A stretch of 64,000 nt of DNA from CBDDIP01 sp965279405. Lineage in GTDB: Bacteria; Actinomycetota; Acidimicrobiia; Acidimicrobiales; Ilumatobacteraceae. The notes beneath the pieces were generated by a model. The model did not search any database, was not told where the DNA came from, and saw only the letters and a list, made by a program, of their open reading frames with translations. Positions 53,781-62,860 of the stretch are shown piece by piece (position 1 is the stretch's first letter; each line of letters starts with the position of its first letter). The stretch lies in the NCBI GenBank assembly GCA_965279405.1, contig OZ257157.1, positions 496,001 to 560,000 on the forward strand, in the 5' to 3' direction. Both the position numbers and the translations under genes were made by a program.

Positions 53781-55391
53781 GAGGGAGACGAGCTCGAGCC
53801 AGTCCTTGTTGAAGTAGTCGAGCTGGCCGTCGGGCATCAGCAGGACCTTCGTCGGCTTCAGCTGCTCGACGAACTCGGGGTCGTGGCTGACGAAGACGAT
53901 CGAGCCCTTCCACGCGCTGAGCGCGTCCGCAACCGACTGGCGGCTCGGCGGGTCGAGGTTGTTGGTCGGCTCGTCGAGCAGCAGCAGGTTGTTGCGGCCG
54001 ACCATCAGCATCGCCAACGCCAGCTTGGTCTTCTCGCCGCCGGACAGCGTGCCGCTCTCCTGGTACACCTTCTCGCCCTGCAGGCCCATCATGCCGAGCA
54101 GGCCGCGCAGCTGCGTCTCGGTCAGCACCACGTTGCGCGGCACCTCGGCTCGGATGTTGTCGAGCAACGAGTCCTGCACGCGCAGGTTGTCGTGCTCCTG
54201 CGCGTAGTAGCCGCACGTCACCTGATGCCCGAACTCGAACTGGCCGAGATTGGCGGTCGTCTCACCGGCGAGGATCCGCAGCAGGCTGGTCTTGCCGGCG
54301 CCGTTGAGGCCGAGCACGAGCAGGCGCTCGCCACGACCGATGTCGAACGAGACGTCTTCGAAGATCGGCGGACCGCCGTAGCCCTTCGACAGACCGCGCA
54401 CGTTGAGCACCGTTGCACCACTGGCGGGCGGATCGGGGAAGCGCACGCGCAGCACGCGATCGCCGGCGCCGACCGAGACCTTCTGGGCCTCGAGACGGGC
54501 GATCTGCTTCTCCTTGCTCTGCGCCTGCGTGGCCTTGCTGGCCTTGGCGCCGAAGCGATCGACGAAGCCCTGCAGGCGGTCGATCTCCTTCTGCTGCAGC
54601 ACCGACTTCTTCGCCAGGCGCTCCTCGTCGGCAGCACGTGCGGCGCGGTACTGCGAGTAGGTGCCCTTGTACTCGACGAGCTCTCCGAGCGCTCCCTCCG
54701 AGGGACGGTCGAGGTGCATGACGCGCGTGATCGCCTCGTCGAGCAGATCGAGGTCGTGGCTGATGACGAGCAGCGCGCCGCGGTACTGGCGCATGTACGC
54801 CAGCAGCCACGTCTTGGCGTCGACGTCGAGGTGGTTGGTCGGTTCGTCGAGCAGCAGCACGTCGGAACCGGCGAACAGGATCCGTGCCAGCTCGACGCGG
54901 CGCTTCTCGCCACCGCTGAGCACACCGACCGACAGCTCCATCCGCTCGTCGGGCAGGCCGAGGCCGGCGGCGATGCTGCGCGCCTCGCTCTCCGCGGCGA
55001 ACCCGCCGGACGACGAGAACTCCTCGAACGCCTTGCTGTAGCGAGCGATGTTGCGCTCGCTCGGATCTTCCTCCATGGTCAGGCGAAGCTTCTCGATGCG
55101 GACCATGTCCTCATCGACGCCGCGGCCGGACAGGACGTGGGTGATCGCCGTGCGACCGTCGAGCGTGCCGGCGATGCGCGGATCCTGCGGCAGGTAGCCG
55201 AAGCCACCTTTGCGGACGATCGATCCGGCCATCGGTTCGAGGGCGCCACCGAGGGTGCGGAACAGCGTGGTCTTGCCCGCACCGTTGCGCCCGACGAGGC
55301 CGACCTTGTCTCGGGGCATGACGGAGAAGGAGATGTGGTCGACGATCTGTCGACCACCCACTTCCACCGAGAGTCCGTGCACCTGCAACAC
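53775..55391 (-). CDS. ABC-F family ATPase (ribosome-associated)
   Basis: The GTG at 55391 (VLQVHGLSVEVGGRQ) gives 538 residues; the longer frame upstream is antisense to the DUF2752 gene. Two ABC domains without membrane segments: Walker A GRNGAGKTT (34-42) and GLNGAGKTS, signatures LSGGEKRRVELARIL and LSGGEKTKLALAML, Walker B LLLDEPTNHLD and LLLDEPTNNLD, and a charged inter-domain linker (KKSVLQQKEIDRLQGFVDRFGAKASKA). ABC-F proteins act on ribosomes, as translation factors or antibiotic-protection proteins. Which applies is not clear. Confidence 0.92.
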   Translation of the reverse strand: MLQVHGLSVEVGGRQIVDHISFSVMPRDKVGLVGRNGAGKTTLFRTLGGALEPMAGSIVRKGGFGYLPQDPRIAGTLDGRTAITHVLSGRGVDEDMVRIEKLRLTMEEDPSERNIARYSKAFEEFSSSGGFAAESEARSIAAGLGLPDERMELSVGVLSGGEKRRVELARILFAGSDVLLLDEPTNHLDVDAKTWLLAYMRQYRGALLVISHDLDLLDEAITRVMHLDRPSEGALGELVEYKGTYSQYRAARAADEERLAKKSVLQQKEIDRLQGFVDRFGAKASKATQAQSKEKQIARLEAQKVSVGAGDRVLRVRFPDPPASGATVLNVRGLSKGYGGPPIFEDVSFDIGRGERLLVLGLNGAGKTSLLRILAGETTANLGQFEFGHQVTCGYYAQEHDNLRVQDSLLDNIRAEVPRNVVLTETQLRGLLGMMGLQGEKVYQESGTLSGGEKTKLALAMLMVGRNNLLLLDEPTNNLDPPSRQSVADALSAWKGSIVFVSHDPEFVEQLKPTKVLLMPDGQLDYFNKDWLELVSLA

Positions 55392-55399
55392 GTCGAACG

Positions 55400-55409
55400 A
55401 TCCTACGAT
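55400..55409. promoter_or_regulatory. Overlapping divergent -10 boxes (ABC-F / DUF2752)
   Basis: Minus TAGGAT (55405-55400) is eight bases from GTG 55391; plus TACGAT (55404-55409) is seven bases from GTG 55417. The boxes overlap by two bases. Confidence 0.4.
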
Positions 55410-55416
55410 CAGCGTT

Positions 55417-55833
55417 GTGGTTCTCCCCCGCAGCGTTCCGGCTGTCACAGCACCGCTGGCGACGGGCGGCGCGCTGGCAGTGGCTGCCGCCCTGGTCGCG
55501 ACGAACGACCCAGCCGCGCCCGGCAGCAGGTTCCCGGCCTGCCCGCTGCACGCGCTGACCGGTCTGTGGTGCCCGTTGTGCGGCCTCACGCGCGGAACCC
55601 ACGAGCTGCTCACCGGGCATCCGGCGCAGGCACTGGGCTACAACGTGTTCACCCCGGTGGTGCTGCTGGCGATCATCGTCGGCTGGTGGTTCTGGCTGCG
55701 AGCGGCGTCAGGCCGGCCGACGCGACCACTGGTCGAACGAGTCCCGGGCTCGTTCATGAACGCGCTCCCGGTGCTGCTGATCGGGTTCTCGGTGCTGCGC
55801 AACCTGCCCGGGTTGGGAGTCCTGGCCCCGTAG
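55417..55833 (+). CDS. DUF2752 membrane protein
   Basis: A 138-residue small membrane protein starting at GTG. The defining DUF2752 motif is present: CPLHALTGLWCPLCGLTRGTHELLTGHPAQALGYN, with the paired C-P-x-C-G-x-T-R. Hydrophobic segments lie before it (APLATGGALAVAAALVA) and after it (VFTPVVLLAIIVGWWFWL, MNALPVLLIGFSVLR). The Cys/Arg motif may bind a metal or cofactor at the membrane; function unknown. Confidence 0.8.
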   Translation: MVLPRSVPAVTAPLATGGALAVAAALVATNDPAAPGSRFPACPLHALTGLWCPLCGLTRGTHELLTGHPAQALGYNVFTPVVLLAIIVGWWFWLRAASGRPTRPLVERVPGSFMNALPVLLIGFSVLRNLPGLGVLAP

Positions 55834-55854
55834 CACCCGTCGCTCCGGCGCCGC

Positions 55855-56814
55855 TCAGGTGCCGGTGGGCAGCGGCGGCAGGGTGATGTCCGGTGCCGAG
55901 GTCGACGGCGGCTTGGTCGTGGTCGTCGCGACCGGCTTGGTCGTGGTCGTGGTGCCGGTACGCGGCTTGGTCGTGGTCGTGGTGGTGCTCTTCGTGCCGC
56001 CGCCGGTCTTCTTGATCGTCGTCGAGGTGGTGGTGCTGCCGTCGACGCTGAGCGCGGAGTCGTCGGTGTACACCGAGTCGAGGCACTTGCCCGGCGTCTC
56101 CGGTGCGAGGCCCATCGCCAGCCCGATGTTGAACGCCAGCGCCGAACGACCCTCGTTGGTCAGGTGCAGGTGGTCGCCGCCCAACAGGTGTGGATCGTCG
56201 GCCGTCGTGGCAGCCCAGTCGACGACGATGACGTTGTCGTACTGCTCTGCCATCTGGTGGATGACCTCGTTGACCTGTGCCCGGTTGGGGAGGAACTCCG
56301 TGACCGTGATGAGGATCACCGGGCGCGGGGCCAGCCGTTCGACCAACGCCGACATCCGCGTGCGGTAGTCGTCCAGGCTGCCGGTGAAGTTGCTGCCGAG
56401 GCCGATGACCGCCGCATCCCAGCCGGCGTTCAGGCGCGAATCGAGCACCTTCTTGCCGAACTCGACGAACCTGCCGGTTTCGGCTTCCAGCTCCACCTGC
56501 CACCCGTTCGGCACCAGGATCTTGCACAGGTCGTTGGTGTACCGCTTGGACGTGCTGGCCAGGATGGAGTCGCCGATGACGAGCACGCGGTTGCCGCCGG
56601 CGTGCTCGCCGACCGTGTCGGAGTTCAGCGGCAGCGTCACCGGGATGGTGCTCGTCGTGGTGGTTCGATCGACCGCGACCCCGGTGCCCATCGGGTCGGG
56701 CAGCACGCCGACGCCACCGATGCCGCTCTGCGTCGCAGCGGGCGCGCCGGCAGAGGCCGCGCACGCACTGAGGACGAGCGCGGCGGTGATCAGGAGCTCG
56801 CGCCGCACAACCAT
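55855..56814 (-). CDS. SGNH-hydrolase-fold lipoprotein with Thr-rich tail
   Basis: A 319-residue exported protein: signal peptide with lipobox VLSAC (C18), a Thr-rich linker, an SGNH domain with nucleophile block VLVIGDSILAS (D82-S83), conserved GLGSNFTGS and the Asp/His block LLGGDHLHLTNEG. The last 70 residues are a low-complexity Thr/Lys/Pro tail (TTTTTTKPRTG-like repeats), probably a wall-spanning spacer. Such proteins are often acetyl-esterases of envelope polymers; the substrate is unknown. Convergent with the DUF2752 gene. Confidence 0.75.
   Translation of the reverse strand: MVVRRELLITAALVLSACAASAGAPAATQSGIGGVGVLPDPMGTGVAVDRTTTTSTIPVTLPLNSDTVGEHAGGNRVLVIGDSILASTSKRYTNDLCKILVPNGWQVELEAETGRFVEFGKKVLDSRLNAGWDAAVIGLGSNFTGSLDDYRTRMSALVERLAPRPVILITVTEFLPNRAQVNEVIHQMAEQYDNVIVVDWAATTADDPHLLGGDHLHLTNEGRSALAFNIGLAMGLAPETPGKCLDSVYTDDSALSVDGSTTTSTTIKKTGGGTKSTTTTTTKPRTGTTTTTKPVATTTTKPPSTSAPDITLPPLPTGT
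55909..55980 (-). repeat. 18-bp tandem-like repeats coding Thr-rich tail
   Basis: cggcttggtcgtggtcgt occurs at 55909-55926, 55933-55950 and 55963-55980, coding repeated TTTTKP in the SGNH lipoprotein tail. Near-identity suggests recent expansion. Confidence 0.8.
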
Positions 56815-56873
56815 GAACCGTCTATTCGACCGACTTCGCCAGCGCGAAGCAAGTCATCTGCCGGATGTCACCG

Positions 56874-57263
56874 TCAACGGGCGCGCAGCGAGTCGCGGAT
56901 CTCGGTCAGCAGCTCGATCTCCGTGGGGCCCGGATCGGCAGCCTCTTCCTGCTTCTTCATGCGGTTGTAGGCCTTCACGATCAGGAACAGCACCAAGCCG
57001 ACGATGAGGAGGCTGATGATCTGCGTCAGCACAGCGCCGAACGAGATGGTCGACTCGTTCGCCGTTCCCTTGCGCACCGTGATCGTGAGGAAGTTGTCGA
57101 GGTTGGGCTTGCCGACGATCGCACCGATCACCGGGTTGGCGACGTTTGCGATGAACGCATCGATCACCGCCTTGATCGCCGTGCCGAGGATGACCGCGAC
57201 GGCCAACTCGATCACGTTGCCCGTAGCGATGAACTTCTTGAACTCACTGATGAAATTCTTCAT
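56874..57263 (-). CDS. mscL: Large-conductance mechanosensitive channel MscL
   Basis: A 129-residue MscL subunit: N-terminal amphipathic helix MKNFISEFKKFIATGN, pore helix VIELAVAVILGTAIKAVIDAFIANV, periplasmic loop with NPVIGAIVG, second helix FGAVLTQIISLLIVGLVLFLIVKAYNRM, and the charged C-terminal helix TEIELLTEIRDSL. It opens under membrane tension to release solutes on hypo-osmotic shock. A strong aggagg sits upstream of the ATG. Confidence 0.95.
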   Translation of the reverse strand: MKNFISEFKKFIATGNVIELAVAVILGTAIKAVIDAFIANVANPVIGAIVGKPNLDNFLTITVRKGTANESTISFGAVLTQIISLLIVGLVLFLIVKAYNRMKKQEEAADPGPTEIELLTEIRDSLRAR

Positions 57264-57271
57264 GACGTGGT

Positions 57272-57277
57272 CCTCCT
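57272..57277 (-). promoter_or_regulatory. Consensus ribosome binding site of mscL
   Basis: aggagg on the minus strand, eight bases from ATG 57263. One of the few consensus Shine-Dalgarno sites in the window; it decides the start against a longer in-frame ORF. Confidence 0.7.
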
Positions 57278-57315
57278 GACTCGGTCCGCCTGGCGCTGAT
57301 ATTAGGTTCACGCTC

Positions 57316-58170
57316 GTGGGTGAGGCTGACGTTGCTCGACATCAAACGCCGGAGGGGGCACACGACGGTGAGCTGCTGCTCGATCGCATCGATGCACTGC
57401 GCATCCTGCGCGCCGACACTCCCGACGAGAAGGGCAAGCTGCTCGAGCAGATCGCCGGGTCGGGCAAGCCGGAGCAGGACATCGTGCGCGAGCTGTCCAA
57501 GGTCCGTCCGTTGTGGCGACCTGATCGCTTCGAGGAAGCGCACCGGATGGCGATGCGGTCACTGGAGGTCCTCGACCGCAACGGAGCCCGTTCGGCGAAG
57601 CTGCCGCGCATGGGCCCACTTCGGCCGATCGCCGCGTACATCGTCGAGCAGATGACCCGCTGGATCGTGAAGGGCCACCAGAACACGCTCGTCACGCGGA
57701 TCCGCAAGATCTACGAGCGACGCGAAGCCAACGCGATCCCCGGCAGCGAGGAGCACAAGATGCTCCGGCGCGCCCGTGCCGATGCAACGCGCATCGAGCC
57801 CGGCTACAAGGGCAACCCGCTCGGCGTGCCGACGTTCTTGCTCGGCGGCGCGATCCTGTCGACGATCACCACGCTCTTCGATCGGGCCTGGACTGCGGCG
57901 ATCAGCAACACGATCGGACGAGTCGTCGGCGCCGCTGTGCTCGGCGTGCTCTTCGCCGGGTTGGGGTGGTGCGCGCTCTACTCGGCGTCGATCGCTCGAC
58001 GACGCATCCGGCTCAGCACCGACCAGGCGATGCGGGCGCTGTGGGAGACGATCGGCGCGTGCGGCAACCCGCCGAAGGACGAGTCGTACGACTTCGCCGT
58101 CTACGCGATCGTCCTGCTCGTCCTGGCCTGGATCGCCATCCCGCTGTCGGTCTGGCTCGTCTTCAGCTGA
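57316..58170 (+). CDS. Membrane protein of unknown function
   Basis: A 284-residue protein starting at GTG, seven bases after TAGGTT. The N-terminal 165 residues are charged and helical (DGELLLDRIDALRILRADTPDEKGKLLEQIAG, RIRKIYERREANAIPGSEEHKMLRRAR), followed by a weakly hydrophobic stretch, VGAAVLGVLFAGLGWCALYSASIARRR and a C-terminal YAIVLLVLAWIAIPLSVWLVF. It is probably anchored by two or three helices with a large cytoplasmic domain. No family was recognised. Its end overlaps the MFS gene. Confidence 0.65.
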   Translation: MGEADVARHQTPEGAHDGELLLDRIDALRILRADTPDEKGKLLEQIAGSGKPEQDIVRELSKVRPLWRPDRFEEAHRMAMRSLEVLDRNGARSAKLPRMGPLRPIAAYIVEQMTRWIVKGHQNTLVTRIRKIYERREANAIPGSEEHKMLRRARADATRIEPGYKGNPLGVPTFLLGGAILSTITTLFDRAWTAAISNTIGRVVGAAVLGVLFAGLGWCALYSASIARRRIRLSTDQAMRALWETIGACGNPPKDESYDFAVYAIVLLVLAWIAIPLSVWLVFS

Positions 58171-59452
58171 CCGGTTGCGGCGCGGTTGACTCGTGCTCGA
58201 TGTCCTCGAAGCGGTCGATCGTGCGCAACGACGGGAACGCCGCAGCCCACACGCCGACGACGACGAGCGTGCCGACGCCACCGGCGATCACGGTGGCGGG
58301 TGTGCCGATGGCCGACGCCACCGTGCCGCTCTCGAACGCGCCGAGCTCGTTCGATGCACCGATGAACACGTTCTCCACGGCGAGCACGCGACCGCGCTTC
58401 TCGTCCGGCGTCACCAGCGGCACGAGCGAGCCGCGCACGAAGACGCTGATCATGTCCGCTGCCGACAGCAAGGCGACCGCACCGAACGCGATCGCGTAGT
58501 TGTGCGTCGTGCCGAGCACGATCGTCGACGCGCCGAAGATCCCGACGGCGATCAACAGCTTGCGCCCGACGTGCCGGCGAACCGGTCGGATGGCGATGAA
58601 GATGGCCATTGCCGCGGCACCGATGCCGGCGGAGGCGCGCAGCCACCCGTAGGCGACGTCGCCGACGTGCAGCTGCTCCTCGGCGATCACGGGAAGCAGC
58701 GCGACGGCACCACCGAACAGCACAGCGAAGAGGTCGAGCGAGATCGCCGCCAGCAGGATCGGGGTGCGGCGGATGAACGCCAGGCCCTCGATCGCGTGAC
58801 GGAACGTGGGCTTGAAGTCCGGGTCCATCGGTGGCGGCTGACGCTCGAAGGTGACGACCGTGAGGAGCAGGACGCCGCCGACGACGAGCGACGACGACCC
58901 GAGGTAGGCCACCCACGGGTGGACCGCGTAGAGGAACCCCGACAGCGCCGGCCCGACGATCACCGCCGCGGTCCACGTCGCCGAGAAGAGCGCGATCGTG
59001 CGCGGCAGCCCGCCCTCCGGCGCGACCATCGGCGGCATCGACCGAAGCGACGGCGCGGCGAACGCGCGGCCGACGCCGTAGCCGAAGGCGATGACGTAGA
59101 ACGGCCAGATCGCGGTCGGCTCGCTGAGCGTGTAGACCATCAGCGCGATCGACGAGAGGGCTTCGAGCCCGACGGAGATCACCGCGATCACCTTGCGGTT
59201 GCGACGGTCGGCGATGCTGCCGGTGACGAGCACGAAGATGGCGGCTGGGAGGAACTCGGCCAAACCGATCAAGCCGAGGTCGCGCTCGTGGTGGGTGATG
59301 TCGAAGACCTGCTTGCCGAGCGCCGCGGCCTGCAGCGACACACCCACCTGGAGGATGAAGTTGGCCACCAGCAGCCGGCGCACCGGCACCCGCTTGAGCA
59401 CCTCCCAGGCGGTGTAGGCCTGCGGGGCGCCTCGGGTCGTCGGTTCAGTCAC
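58163..59452 (-). CDS. MFS transporter
   Basis: A 429-residue major facilitator superfamily protein with about twelve membrane helices. The loop 2-3 motif reads GSIADRRNRKVIAVISVG, close to the MFS G-x-x-x-D-R/K-x-G-R-R/K signature; LSGFLYAVHPWVAYLGSSSLVVGG is in the first half, and LVTPDEKRGRVLAVENVFIGASNELGAFESG in the second half is typical of the EntS/MFS-3 exporter group. Probable exporter of a siderophore, drug or other small molecule; substrate unknown. Confidence 0.88.
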   Translation of the reverse strand: MTEPTTRGAPQAYTAWEVLKRVPVRRLLVANFILQVGVSLQAAALGKQVFDITHHERDLGLIGLAEFLPAAIFVLVTGSIADRRNRKVIAVISVGLEALSSIALMVYTLSEPTAIWPFYVIAFGYGVGRAFAAPSLRSMPPMVAPEGGLPRTIALFSATWTAAVIVGPALSGFLYAVHPWVAYLGSSSLVVGGVLLLTVVTFERQPPPMDPDFKPTFRHAIEGLAFIRRTPILLAAISLDLFAVLFGGAVALLPVIAEEQLHVGDVAYGWLRASAGIGAAAMAIFIAIRPVRRHVGRKLLIAVGIFGASTIVLGTTHNYAIAFGAVALLSAADMISVFVRGSLVPLVTPDEKRGRVLAVENVFIGASNELGAFESGTVASAIGTPATVIAGGVGTLVVVGVWAAAFPSLRTIDRFEDIEHESTAPQPVS

Positions 59453-59493
59453 AGCGGTAGGGCACGCTAGCGGTGCGTGCTACACAGCACCCC

Positions 59494-60924
59494 ATGACTT
59501 CACTTGCCGACCAGACGCAGTGGCTCGACGCGACCGATCAGGCGGAGCTCGTGCGCTCCGGCCAGGTGTCACCGACCGAGTTGCTCGACGCGGCCATCGA
59601 GCGCATCGAACGCATCGACCCGGCGCTCAACGCGGTGATCATCCGCTGGTTCGAGCACGCCCGCGAGATCGCCGTGAGCGACCTCCCCGACGGCCCGTTC
59701 CGCGGGGTGCCGTTCCTCCTCAAGGACCTGTGGGCGCACTTCGAGGGGCAGACGTTGACCAACGGCAACAAGGCGCTGCGAGCCGCCGCACCGATCTCAC
59801 CGGCGGACACGACGCTCGTGTCGCGGTTCCGTGCCGCCGGGCTGGTGATCGCCGGCCGCACGAACAGCCCAGAGCTCGGCAGCCTGCCGGTCACTGAACC
59901 GGAGGCGTGGGGCCCGACCCGCAACCCGTGGAACACCGGCGTCACGCCCGGAGGATCGAGCGGTGGGTCGGCCGCCGCGGTGGCTGCCGGCATGGTGCCG
60001 TTCGCCCACGCCAGCGACGGCGGTGGGTCGATCCGCATCCCGGCGTCGTGCTGCGGGCTCGTCGGCTTGAAGCCGAGCCAGGGCCGGATCACGCTCGGGC
60101 CGTTCCGCGACGAGAGCAACCTCGGCGTCGAGCTGTGCGTCAGCCGCAGCGTGCGCGACACGGCGCGACTGCTCGACGCCGTGCACGGTCCCGGCGTCGG
60201 CGACACCGTGATCGCTGCCGCACCGCGGCGCCCCTACGTCGACGAGCTCGACGCCGACCCCGGCGCGTTGCGCATCGGTTTGCTCGATCGCCACCCCTAC
60301 GGCCACGAGATCCACCCCGAGTGCGCCACCGCGGTGCGCAACGCGGCGACGCTGCTCGCCTCGCTCGGCCACTTCGTCGAGCCCGGCTTCCCCGCTGCGC
60401 TGGCGAACCCGGAGTTCGGGCGACGGTTCGGGGCGATGTGGGCGACGAACATGGGCGTGTCGCTCGAACGCATCGCTGCGCAGGTCGGCCGCCCGCTCGG
60501 CGACGACGACGTCGAGCTCGTGAACAGCGCGCAGGCCGCGTACGCCAAGGGCGTCAGCGGCGTCGACTACGCGATGGCGCTGGCCGCCAACGTCGAGTTC
60601 CGCCGGTCGGTGCAGGGCTGGTGGACCCAAGGGTGGGACCTCCTGCTGACGCCGACGCTCGGCGAGCCGCCAACGCCGATCGGCACGTTCGCCAACGATC
60701 CCGAGCACCCGCTCGCACCATCTGCGCGCGCCGGCGTGTTCGTGCCGTTCACGCCGGCGTTCAACGCCAGTGGCCAACCGGCGATCAGCCTGCCGCTGCA
60801 CTGGAGCGCCGACGGCCTGCCGATCGGCGTGCAACTCGTCGCCGCGTACGGCCGCGAGGACCTCCTCATCCAGGTGGCCAGCCAGCTCGAGCAGGCGCAG
60901 CCCTGGGCCGACAAGCACCCGTGA
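59494..60924 (+). CDS. Amidase (amidase-signature family)
   Basis: The ATG at 59494 gives 476 residues. The Ser-Ser-Lys triad of the family is present: K77 in FLLKDLWAHFEGQ, Ser in GVTPGGSSGGSAAAVAAG (S155) and S179 in ASDGGGSIRIPASCCGLVGLKPSQGR. The C-terminal ITLP-type region reads FNASGQPAISLPLHWSADGLPIGVQLVA. It hydrolyses carboxamides; the natural substrate is unknown. It has no GatA partner genes nearby, so a catabolic role is more likely than tRNA amidation. Confidence 0.9.
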   Translation: MTSLADQTQWLDATDQAELVRSGQVSPTELLDAAIERIERIDPALNAVIIRWFEHAREIAVSDLPDGPFRGVPFLLKDLWAHFEGQTLTNGNKALRAAAPISPADTTLVSRFRAAGLVIAGRTNSPELGSLPVTEPEAWGPTRNPWNTGVTPGGSSGGSAAAVAAGMVPFAHASDGGGSIRIPASCCGLVGLKPSQGRITLGPFRDESNLGVELCVSRSVRDTARLLDAVHGPGVGDTVIAAAPRRPYVDELDADPGALRIGLLDRHPYGHEIHPECATAVRNAATLLASLGHFVEPGFPAALANPEFGRRFGAMWATNMGVSLERIAAQVGRPLGDDDVELVNSAQAAYAKGVSGVDYAMALAANVEFRRSVQGWWTQGWDLLLTPTLGEPPTPIGTFANDPEHPLAPSARAGVFVPFTPAFNASGQPAISLPLHWSADGLPIGVQLVAAYGREDLLIQVASQLEQAQPWADKHP

Positions 60925-61003
60925 TCCTCGGGCTCGCTGCGCTCGCCTGCCGTGCTCACTCGCTGGCGCTCGCTCACCCGAGCTCCAGTGCGTTCGCGTC
61001 TTT

Positions 61004-61780
61004 CTAGCGGGCGGTCCAGCCGCCGTCGACGATCAGGCTCTGTCCGGTGAAGAACGTGCTGCCCGGCCCAGCGAGGAAGAGGAGCGCTGCATCGAGCTCG
61101 TCCTCGTTGCCCATGCGCGGGATCGGCGACATCTGCTTGATGTAGGCCAGGCTGCCCTCGTCGGTGTCCATGCCGGCGGTCATCTCGCTGCGGAACCAGC
61201 CCGGGCACAGCGCGTTCACGCGGATGCCCTTGCGCGCCCACTGGACGGCCAGCTCGCGCGTGAGGTTGACCACCGCACCCTTCGACGCCGAGTAGTGCGC
61301 CTGCTTCACGGGCGATGAAGCGACGTGTCCGAGCATCGAGGCGACGTTGATCATCGACCCGCCACCGTTGGCGATCATCGACGGCGCGGTCAGCTTGCTC
61401 AGGTGCCACACCGCGGTGACGTTGATCTCCATCGCGTCGCGGAAGCGCTCCAGCGGCTCCTCCTCGATGCTCATCTTCTGGCCGATGCCGGCGTTGTTGA
61501 CGAGCACGTCGATGCGGCCGAAGCGATCGAGCGACTCGGCGACGATCCGCTCGCGGTCCTCTGCCACGGCGACGTCGCCGGCGACGGCCAGCGCGCTCGG
61601 CAGGTCGGCGGCGAGCTCGGCCAGTCGGTCGGCACGCCGTGCCGTGACGACGACGTTGGCGCCGACGGCGGCGAGCACACGGGCGAATCGGGCGCCGAGC
61701 CCGGATGATGCGCCGGTGACGAGCGCCGTCCGGCCGTCCAAGCGGAACTGATCCAACGGATCAACGGGCAACGCGCTCAT
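61004..61780 (-). CDS. Short-chain dehydrogenase/reductase (SDR)
   Basis: A 258-residue classical SDR: NAD(P)-binding TGASSGLGARFA, VVTARRADRL (Arg after the strand suggests NADP), NNAGIG, the catalytic Ser in INVASMLGHV, Tyr-x-x-x-Lys in HYSASKGAVVNLT and VNALCPGWFRSEMTAGM. The C-terminus FFTGQSLIVDGGWTAR is typical. It reduces or oxidises a ketone/alcohol, substrate unknown. It ends against the amidase gene and starts divergently from a small membrane protein. Confidence 0.9.
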   Translation of the reverse strand: MSALPVDPLDQFRLDGRTALVTGASSGLGARFARVLAAVGANVVVTARRADRLAELAADLPSALAVAGDVAVAEDRERIVAESLDRFGRIDVLVNNAGIGQKMSIEEEPLERFRDAMEINVTAVWHLSKLTAPSMIANGGGSMINVASMLGHVASSPVKQAHYSASKGAVVNLTRELAVQWARKGIRVNALCPGWFRSEMTAGMDTDEGSLAYIKQMSPIPRMGNEDELDAALLFLAGPGSTFFTGQSLIVDGGWTAR

Positions 61781-61901
61781 GGTGACTCTTTCGGGTAGCA
61801 GTTCTTGGTCAGATGTTGACGGTTTTGTGACGTTCGCTGCAGTTTCGAGAAGAAGTGCCGATGGGGTGATCAGGAACGACGTTGGGTACGTCTTACATCA
61901 C

Positions 61902-62105
61902 ATGAACGAACGCACGGGAATCGACTGGGACACCACGATCAAGCTGGCCATCGTCGTCAGCATCGTGGCCGCGCTCCTGGTCGTCGCGCTCGGTCATCTG
62001 GTCGCCGAGCCGGTCCTCATCGTCGGCATCATCCTCGGTGGCTCCACGCTCGGCTGGCGCCAGAGCGCGCCGAAGCCGCTGCCCGTTCGTTCACATCGCC
62101 GATAG
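61902..62105 (+). CDS. Small two-helix membrane protein
   Basis: A 67-residue protein with charged ends and two hydrophobic stretches, KLAIVVSIVAALLVVALGHLVA and VLIVGIILGGSTLGW, then a basic tail. No family was recognised. The upstream 120 bp (61781-61901), unlike most gaps here, contains T-rich stretches that probably hold the promoters of this gene and the SDR gene. Confidence 0.55.
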   Translation: MNERTGIDWDTTIKLAIVVSIVAALLVVALGHLVAEPVLIVGIILGGSTLGWRQSAPKPLPVRSHRR

Positions 62106-62122
62106 GCGGGCATGATGCCGGG

Positions 62123-62860
62123 GTGACCACCCCGACGTCGACGCCTCGCACGCTCCTCCTCGTCCACGGCGCGTGGCATGGCGCATGGTGCTGGGCCACC
62201 TTGCAGGCAGAGCTCGACCGACGCGGTCTGCCGAGCTTCGCCATCGACCTGCCGGGCCACGGCATCTCGCCCGAGCCGCTGGCCGACCTGCACACCGATG
62301 CGGCGGCGGTCGCTGCGGCGGTCGATGCGATCGGCCGGCGCACCGGCAACCCGGTGGTGCTGGTCGGGCACAGCTACGGCGGCGCGGTGATCACCGAGGC
62401 GGCCACGCGCACCGACGCTGTCGGGCACCTCGTCTACCTGACCGCCTTCGTGCTCGACGCCGGCGAGAGCGTCATCGGCCTGCTGCAGTCGCTGCCGCAA
62501 CAAGCGGTGACGCTGAGCGCGGCGATGGTGCCGCAGGAGGATGGCACCACGGTGGTCGACCTCGGGCCGAACACGGTGCAGGCGTTCTACGGGCGATGCG
62601 AGCAGGCGGCCATCGACGCCGCGCTCCCCCGCCTGTCTGCGCAGACCGTGGCGTCCTTCGTGCAGCCGGCCACCGCAGCGCCGTGGCGCACGACGCCGAG
62701 CACCTACGTGCTGTGCGACGAGGACCAGGCGATCCACCCCGATCACCAGGCGGCGATGGCCGGTCGTTGCGACACGGTGCACCACATCGCCACCGATCAC
62801 TCGCCGTTCCTCTCCGCGGTCGACGCGACCGCCGACATCCTCGAGGCGCTCGTCCGATGA
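62123..62860 (+). CDS. Alpha/beta hydrolase (esterase-like)
   Basis: A 245-residue alpha/beta hydrolase starting at GTG. It shows LLVHGAWHGAWCWATLQAEL with the oxyanion HG, nucleophile Ser in VLVGHSYGGAVITEAA, an acid near YVLCDEDQAI and the His in HIATDHSPFLSAVDA. The H-G-A-W-H-G-A pattern resembles plant-type esterase/hydroxynitrile lyase-like and pyrethroid-hydrolase-like proteins. Substrate unknown. Its stop overlaps the LLM gene (ATGA). Confidence 0.87.
   Translation: MTTPTSTPRTLLLVHGAWHGAWCWATLQAELDRRGLPSFAIDLPGHGISPEPLADLHTDAAAVAAAVDAIGRRTGNPVVLVGHSYGGAVITEAATRTDAVGHLVYLTAFVLDAGESVIGLLQSLPQQAVTLSAAMVPQEDGTTVVDLGPNTVQAFYGRCEQAAIDAALPRLSAQTVASFVQPATAAPWRTTPSTYVLCDEDQAIHPDHQAAMAGRCDTVHHIATDHSPFLSAVDATADILEALVR

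Noticed and set aside
61781..61901. A defined sigma-type promoter for the small membrane protein (TTGACG at 61816)
   Set aside because: No -10 hexamer at proper spacing was found, so I do not list it as a feature.
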